Positions 1 to 6,704 of a stretch of 7,852 bases of DNA are shown piece by piece. The position numbers and the translations under genes were made by a program. The DNA lies in contig CAVHYP010000070.1 of assembly GCA_963640465.1 (NCBI GenBank), forward strand, positions 1 through 7,852, given 5' to 3'. The DNA is from Colivivens sp963640465 (GTDB lineage Bacteria > Bacteroidota > Bacteroidia > Bacteroidales > Bacteroidaceae). Below the pieces are notes generated by a model that was not told the origin of the DNA, ran no database searches, and worked only from the letters and a program-made list of their open reading frames with translations. Position 1 is the stretch's first letter. Every line of letters begins with the position of its first letter.

Positions 1-2
1 CA

Positions 3-249
3 ACTGTCATGGTATTCTATTTCATTAATATTTACATGGTATTAATATTCAGTGGCTTGCAGATTTTATTAAGATATTTTGTGTGACAATGATAGTTGTG
101 ACAGTTATTTTTAAGGCACCCCTACATTTACACATTTCTGCCTTTTTCTATATAACTATCTAATTATTAATTATATAAACTATATAAGTCAGGAGAAAGC
201 CAATATATGGGTACCTTATTTTTTTACTGTCATACTGTCACAACTGTCA
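3..249. repeat. Cluster of ACTGTCA heptamers in an AT-rich non-coding region
   Basis: The stretch 1-300 has no credible gene and is very AT-rich, especially around 130-230. The heptamer ACTGTCA occurs at 3-9, 226-232, 234-240 and 243-249, and in reverse orientation (TGACAGT) at 99-105. The last three forward copies lie 8 and 9 bp apart. The 11-mer at 95-105 is the exact reverse complement of 234-244, and a 12-mer starting CAACTGTC occurs at both 1 and 241. A regulator or replication-protein binding array is possible, as is the leader of a gene left of the window, but no function can be assigned from sequence alone. Confidence 0.55.
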
Positions 250-300
250 TGGGCAAGGCAATTCGAGGCTTTTCGAATGGAAATAAGTGAAAGTTTTTTC

Positions 301-353
301 TCCTGCATTATTCAGCCATCCAGGTCTGCACCATCCGATTATTCAGGTATGCA
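301..353 (-). repeat. 23-bp degenerate tandem repeat directly after the GH43 stop codon
   Basis: Read on the minus strand, the bases immediately after the TAG stop (354-356) form two 23-bp units, 353-331 and 330-308, each starting TGCA[T/G]ACCTG. A third unit begins at 307 with TGCAGGA. The units also share a GAATAA block and a GGATGG block that are swapped in order between copies. The repeat is short and degenerate but lies exactly against the stop codon, as at other genes in this window. No T-run terminator follows it clearly. Confidence 0.5.
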
Positions 354-1334
354 CTATTTGATTATACGAACCTCGCCTGTCCTGAAGTTTATCTGGAATT
401 CTTCGTGATAAGTGAAGTCGCACTTGCCGTCTTTGAATGTGATGGGAAAGATGATGGTCTTGGAATTGGGAAGATCGGGGTCCATCCATCTGTCGCCCAC
501 ATAAAGATAGGTTGTTTGCTTCGTGCCTTTGACGGTGAGGATGGAGGCTGCCTGTGTGTCGAAAGCAATACGGTCGCCTATGTTGGTGAGTCCGCTCCAG
601 TCTGTCGTCATGTGACGGGATGTTGCCAACTTGCATTGGTTGGGATCCCAGCCTGTGCATGCCGACGACAACATGTAGTAGATGCCGTCCACTTTCACTA
701 TGGCTGGTGCCTCACGTCGCTGCCCCTTGAACAGTTGCTGACATTCTACCGCATCCAGATAGTCGTCGGAAAGACGGAAGAAACCCAGGTGTTGGTTTTC
801 CTCGATGGTTGAGATGAAGTAGGCTGTGCCGTCGTCGTCCACAAACACATTGCAGTCACGGCTCTTGATGCCAAGCGGGCGTTCACCCTTGTGAAAAGTG
901 TAAGGACCGGCTATCTTGTCGCTGTAGAACACTCCTGCCTCGCTTGCTCCGTAGTTTTTGCCTTCCCAGTGGCACCAGACCACGTACTTGCCTGTGCGCT
1001 TGTTGTACATTATCTTCGGCCGCTCGATGAAGCGTTCCTTGCCCAGTTGCGGATGGGAGACTCCGTTTTCAATGATTTTGCCCTCGAATTTCCAAGTCTG
1101 AAGGTCTTTGGATGAATACATGTTGACATCCGGATTCCATGAATGGCTTCGGTCTTCGCCTATCATATACCATGTGTCGCCCACCTGCAGAAAGCCTGCT
1201 CCGTGTGCCTGTACCACGTTGCCGTCGGTATCGTACCACAGTCCTCCATTCTTGATTGTCACCCATTTGCCCGATTTTGCCACGGCGCACATTGACAGTA
1301 GCAATAGGGCGAAGAAAATCTTTATCCTGTTCAT
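354..1334 (-). CDS. Exported GH43-type glycosidase, exo-beta-1,3-galactosidase-like
   Basis: A 326-residue protein with a signal peptide (hydrophobic 5-17, probable cleavage after AVA at 17-19), so it acts in the periplasm or outside the cell. It is a single five-bladed beta-propeller domain without an added binding module. Visible motifs are WYDTDGN (33-39) with AHGAG (43-47), a GED at 59-61, ERPK (104-107), SRDCNVFVDDDG (158-169), REAP (207-210) and the blade containing DTQAAS (259-264), followed by YVGDRW (278-283). These match the GH43 subfamilies 24 and 34 that remove terminal galactose from beta-1,3-galactans and arabinogalactan-type glycans. By comparison, from memory, with the fungal exo-beta-1,3-galactanase, E208 would be the acid, E104 a substrate-binding residue and Q261 would stand in for the usual Asp base. 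The exact substrate is inferred. ATG at 1334 is chosen because a promoter lies just upstream and the signal peptide starts there. Confidence 0.85.
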   Translation of the reverse strand: MNRIKIFFALLLLSMCAVAKSGKWVTIKNGGLWYDTDGNVVQAHGAGFLQVGDTWYMIGEDRSHSWNPDVNMYSSKDLQTWKFEGKIIENGVSHPQLGKERFIERPKIMYNKRTGKYVVWCHWEGKNYGASEAGVFYSDKIAGPYTFHKGERPLGIKSRDCNVFVDDDGTAYFISTIEENQHLGFFRLSDDYLDAVECQQLFKGQRREAPAIVKVDGIYYMLSSACTGWDPNQCKLATSRHMTTDWSGLTNIGDRIAFDTQAASILTVKGTKQTTYLYVGDRWMDPDLPNSKTIIFPITFKDGKCDFTYHEEFQINFRTGEVRIIK

Positions 1335-1362
1335 TTCTGTTCGTTTTAGTTTGATTGGTGGG

Positions 1363-1393
1363 CAAAGTTACAATTTTCCTCTTGATTTCACAA
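1363..1393 (-). promoter_or_regulatory. Bacteroidetes-type promoter of the GH43 gene
   Basis: On the minus strand a -7 element TAACTTTG (1370-1363) matches TAnnTTTG, and a -33 TTG (1393-1391) lies 20 nt upstream of it. Transcription would start around 1356, leaving a leader of about 20 nt that is A-rich and has no Shine-Dalgarno site, as usual in this phylum. It diverges from the protease promoter about 110 bp away. Confidence 0.65.
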
Positions 1394-1478
1394 GCGAATA
1401 AAGTCTCTTTTCGCAGTCCGGGCTAAACAAAATTCACTTCAATCCGGATTTGCAAGCCAGTTTCGGAGGAAATGGCAG

Positions 1479-1493
1479 TGAGAAACATTCTCA
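1479..1493. promoter_or_regulatory. Perfect 15-bp inverted repeat upstream of the protease promoter, possible operator
   Basis: TGAGAA (1479-1484) and TTCTCA (1488-1493) are perfect inverted arms around ACA. The site overlaps where the -33 element of the downstream promoter should be, which is a position suited to a repressor or activator. No regulator gene is present in the window, so a role in control is only inferred. Confidence 0.35.
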
Positions 1494-1517
1494 TTCATAG
1501 AGTTTTTTGTATATTTG
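1488..1517 (+). promoter_or_regulatory. Promoter of the M6 protease gene; decides its start codon
   Basis: TATATTTG at 1510-1517 is an exact TAnnTTTG -7 element. The -33 position about 19 nt upstream holds only a weak TTC (1488-1490). Transcription should begin near 1524, which excludes the in-frame ATG at 1472 and leaves the ATGs at 1535 and 1541. The leader is then only about 10-17 nt. Confidence 0.65.
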
Positions 1518-1534
1518 CGCTCAGATTATCACAA

Positions 1535-3163
1535 ATGCGTATGAAGAAGAGTTTATTATATCTGCTATGTGGGCTTTGCAGCTTGCAGGTCTATGCCGAT
1601 GTTCCGCCAAGAGACCGTTTGCTTGGCAAGCAGGGCGAGGCATGGGTGAGTCAGGGCAACGACCCCGAGAAGTACGACTACAGTGCTTTCAAGGAAGTTG
1701 CCGGCCTTGACGGGAACAAGGGACTGCAGAGTGGAACAAAAGTTCGGCGAGTGGGAAGCCAGGCAACTGCACCGATGCGGGCAAAGGGAAGTCCGAAGGT
1801 GCCGGTGGTGCTGGTGCAGTTCAGTGACCTTGCGTTCTCTGTCGACAGCACTGCAGCTGGAGTGAACAACTATTACTATAAGTTCTGCAACGGAAACATG
1901 GACGGCACACTCTACGGCGGCGACAAGGGCTATGGTTCTGTGCGCGACTATTTTGTGCAGCAGAGCGACAGTCTATTCCTTCCCGAGTTCGTGATTATAG
2001 GTCCGGTAATCTTGCCCGAAAACTATGCGTATTACGGAAAGAATGAGAATGGCAAGAAAGACGTCAATATAACTGATTTCTTCAAGCAGTCGGTGGCAGA
2101 GGCACAGAAGCTAGAGGACAACTGGGACCAGTTTGACAACGACAACGATGGCGTGGTCGACATGGCCTACTTCATCTATGCAGGTGAGGGTGAAAACGCA
2201 CAGACCGACCCAAATACGATTTGGCCGAAGGAGATGTCCACCACTTCATCGATTGGCGGAGTCAATCTCTCGTGCTATGCAGCATGCAACGAGCTGTATG
2301 GTGGAGATCCCGATGGAATCGGTGTGATGTGCCACGAATTCAGCCATGCGCTCGGTTTGCCCGACCTCTACGATACGGAGGGTGACAATTATGGGCTCGA
2401 CTACTGGGACCTGATGGATGCAGGTTGCTATTGCCGCAATGGCTACTGGCCATGCGGATACAGCAGCTATGAGAAAGATTTCATGGGATGGAAAGAACTG
2501 GTGAACCTTGAATACAATAAGGAGTGCGACCTCGAACTTCTCCCCTTGAGCGAAGGCGGCTGCGGCTACAAGATTGTCAATCCGGAGAACGAGAAAGAAT
2601 GTTACGTGCTTGAAAACCGTCAGAACACAGGATGGGACACATATATCGGACGTGGCACAAAATCCTTCAAGAGCCATGGAATGCTGGTGATGCATGTGGA
2701 CTATATCTACAACCGGTGGAGTTCAAACAGTGTGAACACCAGTTACGTGCATCCTGGAGTGAGCATCGTGCCAGCCGACAACGAACTCCTGTCGCTCTAT
2801 GCCATTGCCGACGATGAGTATGCAAGATGGAAACAGTCAACGCAGGGCGACCCCTTCCCTGGATTCACAGGCAGAACCTCGTTGTTGTCGAACGAACAGC
2901 CGGTGTACACCGACTCCAAATATCTGCACCAGCCACTGACAAACATCGTGGAGCATGACGACGGCAAGGTGACACTGACCGTATGCCGCTTTGCAGACGC
3001 AGACGCCAACGGAACAGTTGACACGCAGGACGTGCTCAGCGTGTATAACTGCATCAGTACATCCGATGCCTACTCTCCCTTCATGCCAGAGGACATGAAC
3101 ACCGACGGGGTGGTCGACACCCAAGACGCATTGGGCATTTACGACTACATACAACAGCGCTGA
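1535..3163 (+). CDS. Secreted M6-family zinc metalloprotease with C-terminal dockerin-like domain
   Basis: A 542-residue secreted peptidase (numbered from ATG 1535; ATG 1541 is equally possible and 2 residues shorter). The signal peptide is about residues 3-21 (MKKSLLYLLCGLCSLQVYA). Residues 22 to about 85 look like a propeptide. The M6 (immune inhibitor A-like) catalytic domain spans about 87-325. It contains a DNDNDGVVD segment (201-209) that is typical of the family, the zinc motif HEFSHALGLPD (267-277: two His plus the distal Asp, with E268 catalytic) and a Met-turn-like WDLMDAG (291-297). A beta-rich region follows. The end (488-542) has two EF-hand-like loops, 488-499 and 520-531, each with the D-x-[DN]-x-[DN]-G-x-V-D-x-x-D pattern and a following hydrophobic helix, which is the type I dockerin layout. 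Likely role: calcium-stabilised extracellular proteolysis. Longer upstream starts would precede the promoter. What the dockerin-like part binds is not shown here. Confidence 0.9.
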   Translation: MRMKKSLLYLLCGLCSLQVYADVPPRDRLLGKQGEAWVSQGNDPEKYDYSAFKEVAGLDGNKGLQSGTKVRRVGSQATAPMRAKGSPKVPVVLVQFSDLAFSVDSTAAGVNNYYYKFCNGNMDGTLYGGDKGYGSVRDYFVQQSDSLFLPEFVIIGPVILPENYAYYGKNENGKKDVNITDFFKQSVAEAQKLEDNWDQFDNDNDGVVDMAYFIYAGEGENAQTDPNTIWPKEMSTTSSIGGVNLSCYAACNELYGGDPDGIGVMCHEFSHALGLPDLYDTEGDNYGLDYWDLMDAGCYCRNGYWPCGYSSYEKDFMGWKELVNLEYNKECDLELLPLSEGGCGYKIVNPENEKECYVLENRQNTGWDTYIGRGTKSFKSHGMLVMHVDYIYNRWSSNSVNTSYVHPGVSIVPADNELLSLYAIADDEYARWKQSTQGDPFPGFTGRTSLLSNEQPVYTDSKYLHQPLTNIVEHDDGKVTLTVCRFADADANGTVDTQDVLSVYNCISTSDAYSPFMPEDMNTDGVVDTQDALGIYDYIQQR

Positions 3164-3228
3164 AAAGGTCACAGAGCAAAGAAAAGAGGGGATAAATGCG
3201 GCAGGCAAACAAAAAAGTTTGAAAAAAT

Positions 3229-3259
3229 TTTGCCGTATCAAACAGAACATCTATATTTG
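3229..3259 (+). promoter_or_regulatory. Perfect Bacteroidetes promoter of a non-coding RNA
   Basis: TTTG (3229-3232), a 19-nt spacer and TATATTTG (3252-3259) match the TTTG / TAnnTTTG consensus fully, making this the best promoter in the window. Predicted initiation is near 3266. No protein gene starts within reach: the next credible start is at 3686, beyond two terminator-like structures. Confidence 0.8.
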
Positions 3260-3265
3260 CACCAA

Positions 3266-3472
3266 ACAAAATAGAAACAAAACTTAGCGGGGATATAGGA
3301 TCGATTGGGATACTCATCAAATTATATCGAAAAACCGAGACGGTTTTGTGTGTCAATGGCGGGCCACGCCCTGTTCGCAGGGTAACCTTGAGTCAGTGGA
3401 TTACAACGATGCATAAACCCTCAAATCTTGTAAGACTCGGAGTTTCATCACATCTCCTCCCCGCTTTTTTTT
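3266..3472 (+). ncRNA. Structured non-coding RNA, about 200 nt; candidate 6S or Bacteroidales-1 RNA
   Basis: The two ends pair: AGCGGGGA (3286-3293) with TCCCCGCT (3458-3465), 8 bp, closed at the 3' side by eight T (3465-3472), so the terminal stem could also serve as terminator. Inside are four arms. TCGAT/ATCGA (3301-3305, 3326-3330) encloses a 20-nt loop. AAAACCG/CGGTTTT (3331-3337, 3341-3347) follows. CCCTG-TTCG-CAGGG (3369-3382) has a UUCG loop. The fourth is a long arm in which GAGTC and TTACAA (3390-3394, 3401-3406) pair with TTGTAAGACTC (3428-3438) around a 6-nt bulge. A dedicated promoter, closed ends and about 200 nt length fit 6S RNA and also the described Bacteroidales-1 RNA (Bacteroidetes promoter at one end, terminator at the other). 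It lacks the RNase P, tmRNA and SRP signatures. Exact ends are estimated; the family name is a guess. Confidence 0.75.
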
Positions 3473-3560
3473 CATATAAAGGCGGCAATGACCATGTTGC
3501 CCCGATGACAAACAAAACAGGAAGAACCCTAGAGAGGCAAACACCGACCTCCAGCCCACG

Positions 3561-3583
3561 ATAGGGGTTTCCCTATTCTTTTT
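3561..3583 (+). terminator. Intrinsic terminator at the end of the RNA region
   Basis: ATAGGG (3561-3566), loop GTTT, CCCTAT (3571-3576) and then TCTTTTT (3577-3583). The 88 bp between the upstream T-run (3472) and this stem also fold locally: GGCAA/TTGCC (3484-3488, 3496-3500) and GAGG/CCTC around 3534-3551. No promoter or protein gene is visible there, so this is probably a second, back-up terminator for transcripts passing the RNA, or the 3' part of a longer RNA of about 318 nt. Confidence 0.7.
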
Positions 3584-3619
3584 AGGAGATTTGCTTCAGT
3601 GGGCGTGAATCCGAATGTT

Positions 3620-3627
3620 TACCTTTG
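3620..3627 (+). promoter_or_regulatory. Probable -7 element for the 3686-6704 operon
   Basis: TACCTTTG matches TAnnTTTG. No good -33 TTTG lies at 19-20 nt; the nearest (3590-3593) is 26 nt away. Initiation near 3634 would give a leader of about 50 nt rich in A and T, without a clear ribosome binding site. It sits just past a terminator, as expected for the start of a new transcription unit. Confidence 0.5.
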
Positions 3628-3685
3628 CAGCGTGATAGATTTTCAGTAAAGAATTCAAGAATCAAGACTATAAAAATATAAAGGT

Positions 3686-4999
3686 ATGAACAGTAAATTA
3701 TTTCTCACATTAGCTTTATCCTTGTCGGCTACGTTCGCAGTGCAAGCACAGGATGATGATGACCTTTACTTCACACCGACAAAAAAAAGCCAAACTACAA
3801 CTCCTGTAAGCAAGCGCTCATCGTATGCTCAGGACAGATATGCCGGTTCGTCAGGCAATGCCTCATCACGGACCTTCCAGGTTTACAACGGCAACAGCAG
3901 AAACGACGATGAATACAACCGCCGCTATTCCGGCTATGCAGGTTCATGGCAGACGGGCAGCATCGATTCGCTGTCGGCTGACTCACTGGATGCAGAAATG
4001 GAATATGTGGATTCATCTCAGGGCTATGACCTCGAAGATCCGGAATGCGACTATGCCTATTCACGCCGCATCCTCCGTTTCCACAGTCCCCGTTTCGGAT
4101 TTGCCATAAGCAGTCCCTACTATTGGGATTTGGTGTATGGATGGGGTGTTTATGATTATCTCTACGACCCCTATTACGATTATTTCTACGACCCGTTCTA
4201 CTGGTCATGGGGATGGGGGTTCGGTTGGTCGTACAGACCATGGAACGCATGGTATGGTCCAATATGGGGCTGGTCGTATGCTCCTCACGGATGGCACAAC
4301 TGGGGCGCTGGTCCTATGTGGCACGACAATGGTCCTGGCATGAGATACACTGGCAGAGGATTTGGCGGTGGCAGATTTGCAGAAAACCGTTTCGTGGCAA
4401 GTTCTGCAAATAGAACAGGTTCGCGTGCCTTCAACTCAGCCAACGGATCACGTAACGTAGTAAGCGGAAACACCGGTACAAGAACTTTCAACACACGCAA
4501 CAACGGCAGAACCGGTATATTCACAACAGCAAGTTCCTCTGACCGTACAAGAACCAATATGAATACAGGCAGTTCAAACCGCACAGCCAACCGTTTCTCT
4601 ACAAATACGCGTAATTCAGATACCCGTACTTCAGACAGAAGCACTTACACGACCAACAGCCGGAATTCCTACAACAGTCGTGATTCCTACAACAGCCGGA
4701 ATGGAAACGTAAGTAGCCAGAATCAGAATTCTACACGCAACATGCAGAACAACGGAACCCGGACAGTGAATACACGCAATGTCAATACCCGCAACACAGT
4801 GGTAAATACAAGGAATACAAACAGCTCAAACAACACCCGTACAGTGAGCACCCCAACCCGAAGTTCAAATTCATCTTACACTCCAACCCGAAGTGCAGGC
4901 AGCGGAAGTAGCTTCAGCGGTGGTGGACGTTCCGGAGGCAGTATCGGTGGCGGCAGCTTTGGCGGAGGTTCACGTGGAGGCGGCACAGGACGCAGATAA
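3686..4999 (+). CDS. Exported low-complexity protein with Trp/Tyr-rich core, function unknown
   Basis: A 437-residue protein I cannot assign to a named family. Residues 1-21 are a signal peptide (cleavage after VQA). An acidic DDDD (23-26) starts the mature part. Residues 22-135 are polar and probably disordered. Residues 145-206 are extraordinarily aromatic: 29 of 62 are Trp, Tyr or Phe, with runs such as DPYYDYFYDPFYWSW. From about 225 on the chain is almost only Asn, Ser, Thr, Arg and Gly, with NTRN repeated at 269, 307, 362, 367 and 374, NSRN at 324 and 336, and a glycine-rich end (411-437, GGG runs). The mature part has a single Cys (C121). It lies 166 bp upstream of an OmpP1/FadL barrel with no terminator between, so the two are probably co-transcribed. 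An envelope or secreted surface role, perhaps adhesive or matrix-like, is inference only. Confidence 0.8.
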   Translation: MNSKLFLTLALSLSATFAVQAQDDDDLYFTPTKKSQTTTPVSKRSSYAQDRYAGSSGNASSRTFQVYNGNSRNDDEYNRRYSGYAGSWQTGSIDSLSADSLDAEMEYVDSSQGYDLEDPECDYAYSRRILRFHSPRFGFAISSPYYWDLVYGWGVYDYLYDPYYDYFYDPFYWSWGWGFGWSYRPWNAWYGPIWGWSYAPHGWHNWGAGPMWHDNGPGMRYTGRGFGGGRFAENRFVASSANRTGSRAFNSANGSRNVVSGNTGTRTFNTRNNGRTGIFTTASSSDRTRTNMNTGSSNRTANRFSTNTRNSDTRTSDRSTYTTNSRNSYNSRDSYNSRNGNVSSQNQNSTRNMQNNGTRTVNTRNVNTRNTVVNTRNTNSSNNTRTVSTPTRSSNSSYTPTRSAGSGSSFSGGGRSGGSIGGGSFGGGSRGGGTGRR

Positions 5000-5004
5000 C
5001 AGGC

Positions 5005-5140
5005 AGGGCAGCAAGAATGAAAAGGCTCAGCAATGAGCTGTGAGAATGAAAGACAAGGCCCGGCAATGAGCTGTAAGAATGAAAGACAGGGCTCGGCACC
5101 AAGCTGCCAGAAAGCAAATGGCTCGGCGATGAGCAAAAGA
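5005..5140 (+). repeat. 33-bp degenerate tandem repeat between the two operon genes
   Basis: Two 33-bp units at 5024-5056 and 5057-5089 differ at only a few bases. They are followed by a 30-bp diverged unit (5090-5119) and a partial one (from 5120), and preceded by a shortened one (5005-5022). The unit begins GGCTCGGCAATGAGC and continues AAGAATGAAAGACA. In units 1 and 4 GCTC and GAGC can form a small hairpin. The array starts a few bases after the TAA stop and runs close to the next start at 5166. Being a multiple of 3, it stays open in the frame of the upstream gene (repeating GSAMSC-NERQ), but two stops (4997, 5018) separate it from that gene. Confidence 0.8.
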
Positions 5141-5165
5141 GTAAAACGAATAAACAGAAAAGACA

Positions 5166-6704
5166 ATGACTAATAAGATTTTTATTTTGGCATCAGCAAT
5201 GGCTGTGAGTGCATCGGCATCAGCCCAAGACTCTTATGATGCGGCAAACTTCGCAACTGGAGACTTGAATGGTACTGCCCGCTATGTTGGTATGGGTGGC
5301 GCTCTTGGAGCACTCGGAGGCGATATCTCCGTGATGAGTTCCAACCCTGCAGGTACTGCAATGTATAAGAAGGCAGACGCATCCTTCACATTCAGTGCTG
5401 TGATAGGGAACAAGGGTGTTCTTGGACACGATGGCACCCGCATGTCAATCGACAATGGCGGTGCAGTGTTTGCATGGAACATAGATGACGACGACAGCCC
5501 AATAAAATACGTGAACTTCGGTATCAACTACACCAAGCACAAGAATTTCCTCTACAACATGGACTCATACGTTGACAATCTTTACGACGTAAGCGGCAGT
5601 CCATACTATTCACAGACATATCAGATTGCTAATATGGCAAACACTGCATTGAGTGTGGATGCCTTTGACAGCAGAAACTACCTGGCTGGAGCACTTCCTT
5701 CAATGTCAACTACAGCAGGAAACAAAACCGAATATGGACTTCTGTGGGAAACCTATAATGAAAGCGACAATAAATTGGTAGGTTTTGATGGCGTTGCAGC
5801 CCAAGACGCAGCATTGCGCAAGTCCACTTATGGAGGCATCGATGAGGCAGACGTGAACTTGTCGTTCAATATTGACGACAGATTCTTCGTTGGAGCATCA
5901 GTGGGAGCTTACGACATCAACTACAACCGTGAGAGTTTCTACGAAGAGTTGGGAAACGACGGCACTCCTTATGATTTCAGCAACTGGTACATCACCGATG
6001 GAACCGGATACGACGTGAAGTTGGGCTTCATTTGTCGCCCTATCGAGAATTCACCTTTCCGCTTCGGTTTCATGGTTCATTCTCCTATCTGGTATAAGAT
6101 GACAGATACAAACGGTTCTACGCTCTACCTCAATGATTCATATCTCAGCCAGGTGAATTACGACCCATTCGATTATGACTACCGCACACCTTGGTCATTC
6201 GGCGGAAGTTTGGGCTACACAGTAGGCAACTACTTCGCTATTGGTGCCGAGTATGAGTTCCAGGATTTGTCTTCTGCCCATTATTCAATCGACGGACATG
6301 AAACCAACTACCTGCGTCAGGCAAATCAATATATCAGAGAGAACCTGAAGGGACAGCACACATTCAAGATTGGTATGGAGGTGAAACCGATCAATTCATT
6401 CAGCATCCGTGCCGGCTACAATTTCGTATCTTCTCCATTCAAGAACAATGCATACAAGTATCTTGCATACGACAGCCCATTGACAGAGACCGACTACACC
6501 AACTGGAAAGCAACAAACCGCTTCACATTCGGCCTTGGCTACAGATATAAGGGTGGTTACATCGACCTTGCCTATCAGTTGTCCAGCACCAAAGGCGATT
6601 TCTATGCCTTCTATGACAACTCTGATGACTATGGACAGATAAAGCCTACAGAAATCAAGAACGACAGAAGCCAGGTCATGTGTACTATAGGATTCCGCTT
6701 CTGA
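5166..6704 (+). CDS. OmpP1/FadL-family outer-membrane beta-barrel protein
   Basis: A 512-residue outer-membrane protein. The signal peptide is 1-20 (cleavage ASASA before QDS). The N-terminal plug-like region has GTARYVGMGGA (36-46) and GGDISVMSSNPAG (51-63); the SNPAG turn is the hallmark of the OmpP1/FadL (toluene_X) family, whose members let hydrophobic molecules such as fatty acids pass the outer membrane. The rest is alternating beta strands with aromatic girdles and ends in GFRF, a terminal Phe as required for barrel insertion by the Bam machinery. Length fits Bacteroidetes members, which are often labelled hemin receptors or transporters without proof; the substrate is unknown. No own promoter is visible in the 166 bp before it, so expression probably comes from the promoter at about 3620. 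The ATG is directly supported by the signal peptide. Confidence 0.9.
   Translation: MTNKIFILASAMAVSASASAQDSYDAANFATGDLNGTARYVGMGGALGALGGDISVMSSNPAGTAMYKKADASFTFSAVIGNKGVLGHDGTRMSIDNGGAVFAWNIDDDDSPIKYVNFGINYTKHKNFLYNMDSYVDNLYDVSGSPYYSQTYQIANMANTALSVDAFDSRNYLAGALPSMSTTAGNKTEYGLLWETYNESDNKLVGFDGVAAQDAALRKSTYGGIDEADVNLSFNIDDRFFVGASVGAYDINYNRESFYEELGNDGTPYDFSNWYITDGTGYDVKLGFICRPIENSPFRFGFMVHSPIWYKMTDTNGSTLYLNDSYLSQVNYDPFDYDYRTPWSFGGSLGYTVGNYFAIGAEYEFQDLSSAHYSIDGHETNYLRQANQYIRENLKGQHTFKIGMEVKPINSFSIRAGYNFVSSPFKNNAYKYLAYDSPLTETDYTNWKATNRFTFGLGYRYKGGYIDLAYQLSSTKGDFYAFYDNSDDYGQIKPTEIKNDRSQVMCTIGFRF

Noticed and set aside
261..278. ATTCGA/TCGAAT hairpin as terminator of the GH43 gene
   Set aside because: The stem is only 6 bp and no T-run follows on the minus strand; on the plus strand the T-run is 16 nt away.
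405..812. 135-codon plus-strand frame
   Set aside because: It is the shadow of the GH43 gene on the opposite strand, with no signal peptide or domain.
1472..1534. Longer protease start at 1472
   Set aside because: It precedes the -7 element at 1510-1517 and would bury the signal peptide behind 23 extra residues.
3204..3234. GGCAAA/TTTGCC as terminator of the protease gene
   Set aside because: The loop is long, pairing is weak and AT-rich, and the right arm overlaps the -33 element of the RNA promoter.
3346..3564. 72-codon frame on the plus strand
   Set aside because: It lies inside the structured RNA and terminator region, has no family resemblance, and its codons follow RNA stems.
3266..3583. 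RNase P RNA, tmRNA or SRP RNA
   Set aside because: The conserved cores (GAGGAAAGTCC for RNase P, a tRNA-like T-arm with CCA end for tmRNA, GGAAGGAAGCAGC for SRP) are absent.
5005..5140. CRISPR array
   Set aside because: Repeats are contiguous and diverged, with no unique spacers and no cas genes nearby.
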